64,000 nucleotides of DNA from Pelagomonas calceolata (taxonomy: Eukaryota; Sar; Pelagophyceae; Pelagomonadales; Pelagomonadaceae), in contig CAKKNE010000004.1 in assembly GCA_918797485.1 (NCBI GenBank), positions 1,178,001 to 1,242,000 on the forward strand. Reading direction: 5' to 3'. Numbering within the stretch: the stretch's first letter is position 1; each line of letters opens with the position of its first letter. The notes under the pieces are model-generated. The model was given only the letters and a program-made list of their open reading frames with translations. It had not been told where the DNA came from and did no database searches. Below are positions 17,542 through 26,174 of the stretch, piece after piece. Position numbers and translations under genes: made by a program.

Positions 17542-19461
17542 TCATGCAAACGCGTCGTTTCCAGGAATGATGGACGTGGGTGGTTTCTTTTTTGATTTCG
17601 GGCGCGTTTTGACTTGTCGGAGACGTTTTCTCGAAGCTACTGGTGAAACGTCGAGAACGGCGCCCGAGCGCGGCCGCTGCGGCGCGCGGCGCCGCGGCGG
17701 ACGCCAGCCGACGCCTGCACGCCGTCGCCGCGCTCCAGGACGCCTAGGGCAGCCGCGCGGGCCTCGAGCGGTGCCGAGGCGGCCGCGGACAGGAGCGGTC
17801 GGCGTCGTGGCGGTGCGCAGCGCTCGGATGCCGTCGCGCGGCAGTGAACGGTCCACCCCTACGCCATCGGCGCGACGCGTGCGACGTAGCACCACGCCCC
17901 AGGCTGTGCTGCTGCAGAGGCATGCAGTCCCGTGCGGCGCTACTGGTCAAACAGAGCGGTCGCTGGCATCGATGCGACGTCCTGCCCGCACCGCTTCGGT
18001 TGAGTGGTGATCGATGCGGCTCGGCTGGCTCGATTGCTCTCTGCTGCTGTCTGCCTCAAATGTTGATGCGAGAGCCGCAACATTTCGTTTCTCTCGATTC
18101 AGTCTAAAACTCGACCAACGCACGCGGCATGGGCCGCATCGATGCGCGCTGAGTCTAAAACGCGCCGCCGTCGCGCGGAGCCTCAGTTGCACACCACTCT
18201 TGGCTGGCACTGCTGCAGCCCTGAGCGCCGCGGGCCTGCGGGGACACAAGTGACGCGCGCGGTCGAGAAATGTTCGCAGCGCAGCCTATCGCTGAACGTC
18301 TGCGCGGGCGGACATCTTTGGCCGCCGCGGGGGGCGCGGCGCGTCGTCCACGCGCCAAGAGTCAGGCGACCCTCGCCGTTGAAAGCTCTGGAGGCCGCGC
18401 AAGGCTAGACGAGTGGTGGCGGTGCGGTAAAATGCCATTGGGAGCTAGTCATGGTCGCGACGCGGCTCGGTCGGCGCGCTCTGACGAGACGCGAGCGCGT
18501 CGAGGGGCATCGAGAACGTTGGGAGGATATGGCAGCACGGCGAGCTCTGATTGTGGCCCGACACCGTCCGGAGACGATCGGTCGGACATCTCGGACGCAT
18601 GGGACCTGTGGGACCACCACATCCAGTCGAGTTGACGAGTTGACGAGACCATCATCGTCTCCCCTCGGATTTGGCGTGCGCTGTGGTTCAGATAGATTGA
18701 GATGATGCCGCAGAACCACTGTGCGCTGAATTGACGGTGATCTTTATATTGGCCGTTGTAGACATGCAACGCCGCGAAGGGGGTGTGCGGTGGACGCTGG
18801 TGCGAGTGCGGGCCTATAGGAGGCGTCTCATGTCGGTGAGGGTTGTGGTTGGTCTTCTGGTCTCGAGACGCCGCGTCGGGGCCTTGGGCGACTCGACCGT
18901 CGGACTCGTGTCTCGGGTGCCTAGCAGGATGTGTTGGGTGGGGTGTTGTGTTGCGGCATTTTGTTTCTGGGACACCTCGGTGCCGGAAGCGCATCGTGGC
19001 CAAGGGTTTCGGCGCCGTCGAGGCGCGGTCTTGCTGGCGTCGGGGACGCCGCGGGCTTCTGTTACATTTGTTGGGGAACGACGGCGGTCAGCGGCGGGCG
19101 CGAGGCATGATTTCTCGCGAGCGGTCCGTCGTGTTGCGCGGCGCGACGTCGTCGACGCGTTTTGTGGCGAGGGGTGGTGATGCGGCGGGCGGGGAGGTGT
19201 GATTCCATCGCGTCGAGGCCGGCGCGACGCTTCGCTGACGACGACAGGTCTGATTTAGTTGTTGTAACGTGTTTTTGCTTGGTCTCGGAGTGCGTGAGCG
19301 GGGTCTCGGAGTGCATGAAAGCATGAAGGGGGGCGGCCCGGGGGACGCGTGCCCAGAGGGCGGGCTCAGACGTCCCGGGGGCACAGACAGCGCTGTTTCA
19401 GAGCCGTGCGGAGCCGCGCGAAAATCACGAGCGCGCGCGCCCAAGGGCCTCTTTTAAGCGT

Positions 19462-20022
19462 TTGCTCGAGAGCAAAAAGAGGAGAACAAACGCCATCACA
19501 ACGTGCCGGCAGTGCTGCAATGAGCGAGACGGCCTCCATCACACGGGTGCTCACACGTGCGCACGATCGCGGACAGCTCAAGCGGCTCGCGACCTGGTCG
19601 CCCGGGCGGAGGCGCGCAAGGCGCCGGCCGCGCAGACGGAGGCGCTCGCGATCTTCCTCGCGGCCGAGCCGACCGACGGCGCGGCGCCCGCGGCGCCCAA
19701 GAAGCCGCTCGCGCTGAAGCCGCTCCTGACGCCCAAGTCCAAGAAAGCAGCGACGAAGGCGATGCCCAAGTTCAAGGCCAAGGCCGAGGCGGCCGAGCAC
19801 GACGCGGTCGACTGGAAGGTCGGGGCGCGGGAGGGTGGCCGCGGTACCCAGGCCTGCTACTTCTCACCCGGTGGCCGCATGTACATTTCCGTACCCGACG
19901 CCCTAACGCGCATGGACGAGGGCCCGAGGCTGCCCACGCGCGCCGAGCAGATCATGCACTGTTACCCCCACATCGTCCTCTTACTACCCCGCGTGTCGTT
20001 CCTCTCTCCCCAGCGCTCATAA
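19462..20022 (+). CDS. Hypothetical frame with MBD-like segment, inside the TIR element
   Basis: A 186-residue frame. The middle is Ala/Lys-rich and low in complexity (KKPLALKPLLTPKSKKAATK). The segment VDWKVGAREGG then YFSPGGRMYISVPDALTRM resembles the core of methyl-CpG-binding-like domains found in many algal proteins (aromatic-Ser-Pro-x-Gly-basic, then a Ser/Val-Pro helix). After about residue 160 the sequence loses protein character, so the frame may be interrupted or spliced. It might be cargo or a captured exon of the element. The call is weak. Confidence 0.25.
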   Translation: MLESKKRRTNAITTCRQCCNERDGLHHTGAHTCARSRTAQAARDLVARAEARKAPAAQTEALAIFLAAEPTDGAAPAAPKKPLALKPLLTPKSKKAATKAMPKFKAKAEAAEHDAVDWKVGAREGGRGTQACYFSPGGRMYISVPDALTRMDEGPRLPTRAEQIMHCYPHIVLLLPRVSFLSPQRS

Positions 20023-20232
20023 GGAGTTCGCAGTCGACACAACAGCAATGATTAGCAAAGACTACTCGTCCGGGCCGCCGCCTTCGCTGGCGTAGGACCT
20101 CGCCGCGAGGCGTACGCGTAGGCCTCGCCGCTGCCGACGGCTGAAGCAAGTACATCTTTCAGAATTCACGAGAGACGACGATAATTCCCGCGCCGTTCGT
20201 TTGAGAACCAGAGCGCTCGTCGGATGTGCGGC

Positions 20233-20682
20233 TTATAATGCCTCGGACCAGATGCTCCCCACAACGCGCATCCGATAGTAGACGAGTCCCGCCAGGCATC
20301 TATATCTGCTACAACGCCTCCGCCCGCGTCGATGGCGTACAGAACGTCGCCCCGCCGCCGCGACTGGTACCGTAGCCTCCCACAAAACCTTGTCGTGTAA
20401 TGTTAAGCTGCACCCGCCAGAGGCGCGGCTCCAAGCACCCATCAATGGCCTCGTCCGCGTCGAAGGCGTCGGCGACGCCCCGCCGCGGCCTCGAGTCGTC
20501 GAGGGCGCCGTGCCACAAGCCGTGCGTATACGCCTCGTCCGCGCCTGGGACAGCTTGACGGCCGCGCAACAATTGCCGCGGCAGCACCTCTTCGATAGCT
20601 CGTCCGAGTGGAGTCGGGCTTCATACTCTTCGACCTCGGCCCGATCCCTATAAAAGTGATCGTTGTCATTCGATCCTGACAA
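20233..20682 (-). pseudogene. Decayed frame inside the TIR element, possibly transposase N-terminus
   Basis: One frame reads VEEYEARLHSDELSKRCCRG then NCCAAVKLSQ. An overlapping second frame continues with YTHGLWHGALDDSRPRR and EPRLWRVQLN. A Cys-rich start followed by such a helical region recalls the N-terminal domain of some eukaryotic DDE transposases, but no catalytic core is visible. The frame change and lack of extension suggest a broken gene. The assignment is speculative. Confidence 0.2.
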
Positions 20683-21068
20683 AGCTACGCTCCACAGTCC
20701 ACGTCATGGACCGGCCGGCAGCACGCCAGGGCTCCAGACCACATCCAGGGCCGCCGCCGCGTCGGCGGGCGTGCCGGGCCTCGGTAGACACACCGCCGCA
20801 CCCGTTCCGGCGCCGTTCTCCACCGTAGACCGCCCGAAGGGCCCTCGCGGCCTCGTCGGCGCCGCAGACGGCCCCCGTGCACCCCTACAGACCTCCAGAG
20901 CATCCGAAAACACCGGCGCCGCATCGACGACGTCCAAGACATTCCCACAACCGCTTCCCACCGCGCCACGACCGCCGTTCGTCGCGACACCGACGCGACG
21001 CCCTCGCGAGACCAAATCGCGGCCGAATTCACTCCAAATCGCATAAAAAATCACCCAGCGCCATGATT

Positions 21069-22312
21069 CTAGGAAACGAGTCGCCTCGACGGCGTAACGG
21101 CGCCGGAACGCCGCGGGACGGCGAGATACGACGCGGCCTCACGGCACCAGGCCAGCGCGAGCTCGGCGGGCGCCAGGCCCCACGCCTCGGCGAGTTTGAT
21201 GTATTCCCGCGTCGCCGCCGCGCCGCGCGGCGAGCGGTACCGCGTCTGGAATTTGGGCTTGAAGTTGTGCCGCGCGAGCTCGAGGGGCCGGTCGCCGGCG
21301 TACTTTGCGTTCTGATACTTGCCCGTCAGCGCGCCGCCGCCGAGCGCGCCGTAGGGCATGCCCACGACGCCCAGGTGGTGGCACGCTTCCGCTGTTGAAG
21401 TTTCATACGTCCGGTTGTTGAAATTGAAGTCGTTCTGCACGCTCACCGGCCGGGGCACGCCCAACCGGTCGCACGCCAAACAGAACATCGTCAACCCATA
21501 CGCCGTCTCGTTCGACAGGCCCCAGTGTCGTATGAGCTTCGCGTCGAACAAGCCCTGGACCGCCCGGACTTGTGCCTCGAAGTCGGCCTCGGCACCTGTG
21601 TAGAAATCAAAATTTTACGGCGCGTTCGTGCTGAATCATCGCGTCGTCCTCGACGCCATCGACGCGACCCCTGCTCGATGGCGTGGCGGTGTCGGTTCCT
21701 CACCGCTCGACGAAACCAGCGCGGCCACGTCATCGCCGAGAAGTGCACCCGACACACTGGTTGATTTCCACACAGCTCGGCACCCGTCGACGTCCGCGCG
21801 GCGTCGTACCGTCCATCCTTCCAGTTGGCCCAGCCAAAGGCCTCGCCGCCCATGCGCGACGGGAAGTGCAGCATGTACAGATCAATATAGTCGCACTGCA
21901 GCCTTGATAGGGACGCCTCGCAGGACGCCCGCAATCGATCGGCGTCGAAGGCGTGCTTCTTCCACTTTCCCGGCTTCCCTACGGTACCGCCCGTGCCCAG
22001 GGGGTTGCACTTCGTCGCGAAGTACAGGTCCTCGCGCTTCACGGTGCCGTCTCCGATTCTACGGGCGAGCCAGTTGCCGATCCACGTCTCCGTCGTCTTG
22101 CCGTAGTTGAAGGCCACGGGGTACATCTCTGCCGTATCAAAAAAGTTCACGCCGTGCTCCACGAAACAGTCCAGTTGCGCGTGGGCCTCTTCTTCGCTGC
22201 CGTTGAAGGAGCCCCAGGTCATGGAGCCGGCGCAGAGCTCCGAGACGACCATGTCCGAGCGGCCGTACTTGACCTTCCGTAACGCGTCGCGGCGCGCGAG
22301 GGGCCGCGGCAT
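21069..22312 (-). CDS. Aldo/keto reductase, interrupted 3' end; one introner intron
   Basis: Exons 21784..22312 and 21069..21595 join in frame (phase 1) to 351 residues. The barrel is of the bacterial Tas/YajO-like type: SELCAGSMTWG, the catalytic-Asp/Tyr region FFDTAEMYPV, the Lys in LYFATKCNP, the His in DYIDLYMLHFP, then RHWGLSNET and FNFNNR. Homology ends at ELALAWCR (about 21142). The remaining codons to the stop at 21069-21071 are encoded by the end of the inserted element, so the cofactor-binding C-terminus is missing here and appears at 17254-17467. The gene is probably non-functional or makes a truncated enzyme, unless the element is spliced out. It is divergent from the gene at 22800 with a GCTAG motif between them. 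Confidence 0.8.
21596..21775. mobile_element. Introner element 3 (180 bp) in the aldo/keto reductase gene
   Basis: Ends are CTGTGTAGAAATCAA and TTGATTTCCACACAG (one mismatch). A perfect 8-bp duplication, CTCGGCAC, lies at 21588-21595 and 21776-21783. The predicted coding-strand intron is 21596..21783, from GTGCCGAG (the duplication) to ACACAG (the element end); splicing restores TGAEADFEA. It is the longest copy, so the best template for the family. Confidence 0.95.
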
Positions 22313-22799
22313 GGCTCGCGTGGCGACGCGGCGCGGGGCGAGGCGCTGCGTTGTTAGGATGGATGCAGACCCGAAACCTCGCGGCTCGGGCGCTGCTCAC
22401 GATTGGTCACTCCCGGAGCCAGCGACCTCAATCTTGCAGTAATGATGCTGCTTGCTTGGCAGCTCTTCCAAGGCTGAGGCATCCCTAGTGCCTTACAGGC
22501 CGCTAGCTTTACCCAGCCTCCCGACTGATCAGGCGCCACGGCCAGGGCGTCCGGAGCCCCCCAGGACGAGTTGGCCGCGCCTGCGCAAGCCGCCAACAAA
22601 TAGATAAAAAATTAGGCATGGGATTGACGCGGGCTGCCTCCTCCCGCACGCGAAAGCAGTCGTCGCGATGCGTGGGCGCGCGACGGTCCATCGCCAGCGG
22701 GCAGCCGTGCGTACCACACCCTAACGTCTAGCTCGTTGCCCTCGCTGCCCGCTGGGGACATCCTCGACGCAGGGCCGCCGGACGGGTGGCGAGAGCGCC
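22313..22799. other. Divergent promoter region, aldo/keto reductase / sulfotransferase-like
   Basis: No gene seen. A GCTAG motif at 22485-22507 lies between the two start codons. No repeats other than this were noticed. Confidence 0.5.
22485..22507 (+). repeat. GCTAG palindromic intergenic motif
   Basis: CTAGTGCCTTACA then GGCCGCTAGC; 172 bp upstream of the reductase ATG (minus) and 292 bp upstream of the ATG at 22800. Confidence 0.8.
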
Positions 22800-24116
22800 A
22801 TGCTCCAAGCGGGCCACCGCCGCAACAACTCGGGCGACGTCGGGCTCTGGCGCCGGCCGGCGTCCGACGAGGAGGAAGTAGCGAGGGGCATGCGTTCTCG
22901 GCGGTCGCGGTCGGAGCTGGTGATGACACGCGGCGACGCCTTCGACCGGCGGCCCCGTCATCAAAGGCGGCGGCAGCGGCGGCTGCGGACCTGCGCCGCG
23001 GTCGTCGTGGCGACCTTGGTGGGAGCGTGCGCCGTCGCGGCCGTCGCGCAGCGCCGCGCGATCGCGCCGATCATCGCGCTGGCGGACGTGGCGCGCGCCT
23101 CGGCCTTCGATCGCTGCGCCTGGCGCGACCCGCGGGCCGTCGCCGTCCTGACGCCGTTCAAGGCCGGCGGAAAGTCCCTCGTCAGCGCGCTCGGCGAGTT
23201 GAAGTTGCGGACCGAGCGCTACGCGATCAAGGAGCTCCCCGTCTGGCGGCCGGGCCAATCATCAACAGTCATGCGGAGGCAGCGCAAGTCCATCAAGAGG
23301 CTCGTGGAGAAGTCGATCAAGGCCGCGGGAAGAGGGGTCCTCAAGGGCGCGGGGCCGCGGCCCCAGGACGACCCGGACGTGGCGGTCGTCGCCGTGACGC
23401 GGAACCCGCGGGAGGCGCTCGCGTCGGCCTACGCCGAGCTGAACCGCGACGAGGGCCCCGCGGGCCCGCCGTCCGTCGACGAGTGCGCGCTCGACCAGCG
23501 GTGCGCCCGGGCCTTCGGGCTCGCTCGGTTGTGTTCGGCGCAGACGCTGGCGCTGTGCGGGGGCGACGAGGCGTGCCTGCCCGACGCGGAGGGCCGCGCG
23601 TCGCGCGAGGCGATCGACCTCGCGCTGCTGGCGTTGAACAACTCCGTGCTGATCACGATCCCCTCGGAGCGGCTGGATATCGACGGCTACGCGACCCTCG
23701 AGACGTTACTGCCGACGTACTTCCGGGGCCTGCGGCAGGCGGCGCCGCCGCGGCCGCCCTTCCAGCGTAGAGACAGGAGCCAGGGCGCCGCCGCGCGCGC
23801 CCTGCGACGGCTCTGCGACGCCGACCAGCAGATCTTCGACGCCGCCGCGCTGATCTACCAGCGGCGCGCGAAGGAGTGCGAGGCGGCGGCGCGCGAGTAC
23901 GAGCACGCCGTGGAGCTGCGGCACGCGCGCCTGGCCCTGAACCGGCGGCGCGAGCGCCAGGGCCTGGCCGAGGCGGCCACGCTCCAGCCCCTCGCGGAGC
24001 GGCGGCGGCCCGAACGACCGACGCGGGCGCCCACCGTCGGCGCCGTCCAGCGCCTCGCGCGCCGCGCGCCCTTCGCCGAGGGCCTCGTCCGCGGCGCGGA
24101 CGACGGGCCGTCGTGA
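22800..24116 (+). CDS. Type II membrane protein, divergent sulfotransferase-like
   Basis: The product has 438 residues: a basic cytosolic stretch (RRPRHQRRRQRRLRT), one transmembrane helix (CAAVVVATLVGACAVAAVA, about 65-83), then a lumenal domain. VAVLTPFKAGGKSLVSALGE looks like a PAPS 5'-phosphosulfate loop (basic-x-Gly-Gly-x-Ser), and DVAVVAVTRNPREALASAYA resembles the 3'-phosphate site (Arg-Asn-Pro). Two Cys-rich insertions (DECALDQRCARAFGLARLCS; LCGGDEACLP) follow, as in algal Golgi sulfotransferases. The C-terminal third is an Arg/Glu/Ala-rich helix. The catalytic base is not identifiable. Alternative start Met31 would still keep the anchor. Confidence 0.6.
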   Translation: MLQAGHRRNNSGDVGLWRRPASDEEEVARGMRSRRSRSELVMTRGDAFDRRPRHQRRRQRRLRTCAAVVVATLVGACAVAAVAQRRAIAPIIALADVARASAFDRCAWRDPRAVAVLTPFKAGGKSLVSALGELKLRTERYAIKELPVWRPGQSSTVMRRQRKSIKRLVEKSIKAAGRGVLKGAGPRPQDDPDVAVVAVTRNPREALASAYAELNRDEGPAGPPSVDECALDQRCARAFGLARLCSAQTLALCGGDEACLPDAEGRASREAIDLALLALNNSVLITIPSERLDIDGYATLETLLPTYFRGLRQAAPPRPPFQRRDRSQGAAARALRRLCDADQQIFDAAALIYQRRAKECEAAAREYEHAVELRHARLALNRRRERQGLAEAATLQPLAERRRPERPTRAPTVGAVQRLARRAPFAEGLVRGADDGPS

Positions 24117-24293
24117 ACCTAATCTTAGTAGTATGTCTCTCTTCTCGCCCCACGCTGTCTCCGGCGCCGCCGGGTGGGCGCCCGCGTCACTTCCCGCGTC
24201 GGCCACGGGTGCGCCCACGGCCCCCGCCACGAGTCCAGCTCGTCCGATGCCGTGACGTAGTAATTCTTGTGAAGTCGCGACAGACGAACCAAC

Positions 24294-25701
24294 TTACCCG
24301 GGGTCCCCCGCCGCCGCGGCGCCGTCGCCGCAGGACGCGACGCCCGGCAGGCCCAGCGCGGCTAACCTATCGAACTCCGCCCGGAAGCGCCGCTCGCCGG
24401 GGCAGTGCAGGAACGACGGCAGCGTGTCCGTCAGCGCGTTGCGTAATACACCACCGACGACCCCAAAATCTCGCAAGAAGGCGCGCCCGCCCGTGTTCCC
24501 GAACAGTTCCTGGAAGTGGTCCAGCGCGAGCGTCCGCGCCGCGCACGGCACGTCCGGGCCGCAGGGGTTGCGCCGGACGCCTTCACCGTCGCAGGGGGCC
24601 GCCTCCGCCAGGAACCGCCGGTGCAGTAACGTCTGGTCCGAGACGCCGTCCCAGCCCTCCGCGTCGCGCAGGGCCCGCGCGGCCACCTTTTCCAGGTCCC
24701 CCGCGCGGCCCGCGAGGCCCCCGGAGTTCAGGAACCGGTAGGGCTGCGCTCCGGCGGGGTAGTGGGCGCCGACGCACGCCTCGTCCGGTCCGCGGAAGTA
24801 GAACGTCTGGTCCGCCGACGCGACGACGCGGCCGGGGTGCCTCTCCAATAACTGCTGGATGCGGTTCGCGATGCGGCCGCGGCCGCCCGTGACGATGACG
24901 TCGTACCCGTCGACGGCGACGACGAGCGTGTCCTCGCGGAGTGAAGCGCAGAAGGCCCGCAGCAGCTCGAGCTTCAGGCCGTTGTGCCACGTGCCTGTGT
25001 GGAAATTAACCAGCGAGTCAGGTTTTTCGGCCCAAACCCGGACACGACGTTCCTCTGATACACTCGACCGTATCCAGAGAGCAGCACCTCGCTCCGACCG
25101 CGAGAGACCACGAATTGAAGGGCGCTTGAACTTGATTTCCACACAGCCACGTGCGGTTCGCGCCGCCGAGCACGTCGACGTCCACGCCGTGGTGCCGCGC
25201 CGACGCGAGCAGGCGCCGCAGCCCGCACGTTTCAGCGGACGCGAAGGTCGCGACCCGCAGCGCCGCGGGCGGCTTCGTTAGGGCTCGCGCGCGCGCGAGC
25301 GAGTGCGCCGCGCCCAGGTCGGTCGGGTCCCCCGCCACCGCGAGTTCCAGCGCCGCCGCGGCGTCGCGCGCGTCGCCTTCGTGATTCCTGTCCAGCAGCG
25401 CGAGCCCGTACTGCCGCCACGCGGCCGCGTCCTGCCGGGCTATTTCCGTGCGCCGGCGCGCGTCCTCGACGGCCCCGTCGGCGTCGCCGCGCGCCGCGCG
25501 GGCGAGGCTCCTTCTCCCTAATGATGCGCCGGCGTCGAGGAGCACGGCGTCGGCGCACGCGACGCCGCGCGGCGTCGGGCCCAGGCCATGCTGGCGGCAG
25601 TACGCGGCCGCGTTGGCTGGGATGTCTCCATCGATTAATGCCTCCGGAATCTCCACGGTCACGACGTCGGCGCGCACCAGGGCGAGGAGCAGGACGAGCA
25701 T
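24294..25701 (-). CDS. Secretory glycosyltransferase (PLOD/procollagen-galactosyltransferase type) with TPR-like N-terminus; GC-AG introner intron
   Basis: Exons 25155..25701 and 24294..24994 give 415 residues. The ATG at 25701 gives the signal peptide MLVLLLALVRA; the longer in-frame start at 25740 would bury it. Residues about 85-155 contain a TPR-like helix pair (AAWRQYGLALLDR; DLGAAHSLARARAL). The catalytic part matches the lysyl-hydroxylase-associated/collagen galactosyltransferase fold: HNGLKLELLRAF, VVAVDGYDVIVTG (metal-binding Asp-x-Asp-like), YRFLNSGGLAGRA and DQTLLHRRFL. The frame is kept only if the intron starts at GC, within the target duplication GCACGTGG. The acceptor substrate is unknown; secretory pathway is inferred from the signal. 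Confidence 0.85.
24995..25146. mobile_element. Introner element 4 (152 bp), creating a predicted GC-AG intron
   Basis: Ends are CTGTGTGGAAATTAA and TTGATTTCCACACAG. A perfect 8-bp duplication, CCACGTGC, lies at 24987-24994 and 25147-25154. On the coding strand exact restoration of the frame (NRT-WHNG) needs an intron 24995..25154 starting GCACGTGG and ending CACACAG. Using the GT inside the duplication instead shifts the frame by four bases. Confidence 0.92.
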
Positions 25702-25880
25702 CGATGGCGTTTCTCCGTGTACGCAGCTTCGCCGGCGCACGAGTTAGTCTAGCGTTCGTGACCGCTTAAGTACTCTCTCCTGGCGTCAGGGGGCAGCCAT
25801 TTTCTTCCGCGCCAGGCTGCCCACGCTGGCATCCAGTCCCTCTCTCTTTTTGGGGGTCCGGCACGGCCGACAAGGTTGCC

Positions 25881-25899
25881 CAGCGTGTAAGACACTAGC
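25881..25899 (-). repeat. GCTAG palindromic motif, half copy
   Basis: CAGCGTGTAAGACACTAGC: the TGTAAGACACTAGC arm is perfect, the other arm is lost. It lies 180 bp upstream of the glycosyltransferase ATG at 25701. Confidence 0.65.
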
Positions 25900-25910
25900 A
25901 AGGTTGCCTA

Positions 25911-26091
25911 CGACGTAACTAGCCTGAGCCTGAGCCTGGTTGCACCTCCTGATGGGGGGCGTCCCGAAGAGGGGGGGGCGTGCGAGTCCCTGCGACTCAG
26001 CCCTTGCGTCCTAGTCCAGCCGGACGGGTGGGCCCGGGGGGAGCGGGAGGGGTACGGGGGACCCTGCGACGTAACTAGCCTGAGCCTGAGC
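25911..26091 (+). repeat. Pair of 25-bp direct repeats
   Basis: The block CGACGTAACTAGCC followed by TGAGCCTGAGC occurs at 25911-25935 and 26067-26091, identical. The region between is G/C-rich and non-coding. It may be a local duplication or flanks of a small insertion. Confidence 0.7.
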
Positions 26092-26174
26092 ACATATGCC
26101 TTGCAGTCGTTCGAGTACCTTTCGGTTCGCTAAGGGCCCAAAGAGACCAATGGGACACCTGGAGACGAACGCGA

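Larger units (their letters stand above)
17485..21141. mobile_element. 3.65-kb element with about 109-bp terminal inverted repeats, inserted in an aldo/keto reductase gene
   Basis: Ends at 17494-17603 and 21032-21140 are diverged inverted copies. They share GAGGCC, GTCGTATCTC, CGTCCCG, a CGTTTCC-AG-AAT-ATGG block and a T-rich stretch ending GATTT. The element lies between two 17-bp direct repeats from the reductase coding sequence. Long inverted ends resemble Mutator-like DNA transposons, although a 17-bp duplication is longer than their usual 8-11 bp. No intact transposase is visible. Two weak interior frames are listed separately. About 30% divergence of the ends suggests an old copy. Confidence 0.6.
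25702..26174. other. Spacer with a motif relic and a 25-bp direct repeat pair
   Basis: It contains a half GCTAG motif (25881-25899) and two copies of a 25-bp repeat (25911 and 26067) that bracket a 131-bp G-rich segment. No gene seen. Confidence 0.5.

Noticed and set aside
18405-19320. Overlapping frames on both strands inside the TIR element
   Set aside because: Low complexity and no recognisable protein motif; treated as non-coding filler of the element.
17485-21141. The 3.65-kb insert as one long intron of the aldo/keto reductase
   Set aside because: A GTGAGG donor exists at the break, but the 17-bp coding segment is present on both sides and no AG acceptor adjoins the C-terminal part, so simple splicing would not restore the protein.
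1200-26000. Several short frames beginning ISTQ or containing CGNQ next to the introners
   Set aside because: These are translations through introner ends (TTGATTTCCACACAG), not independent genes.
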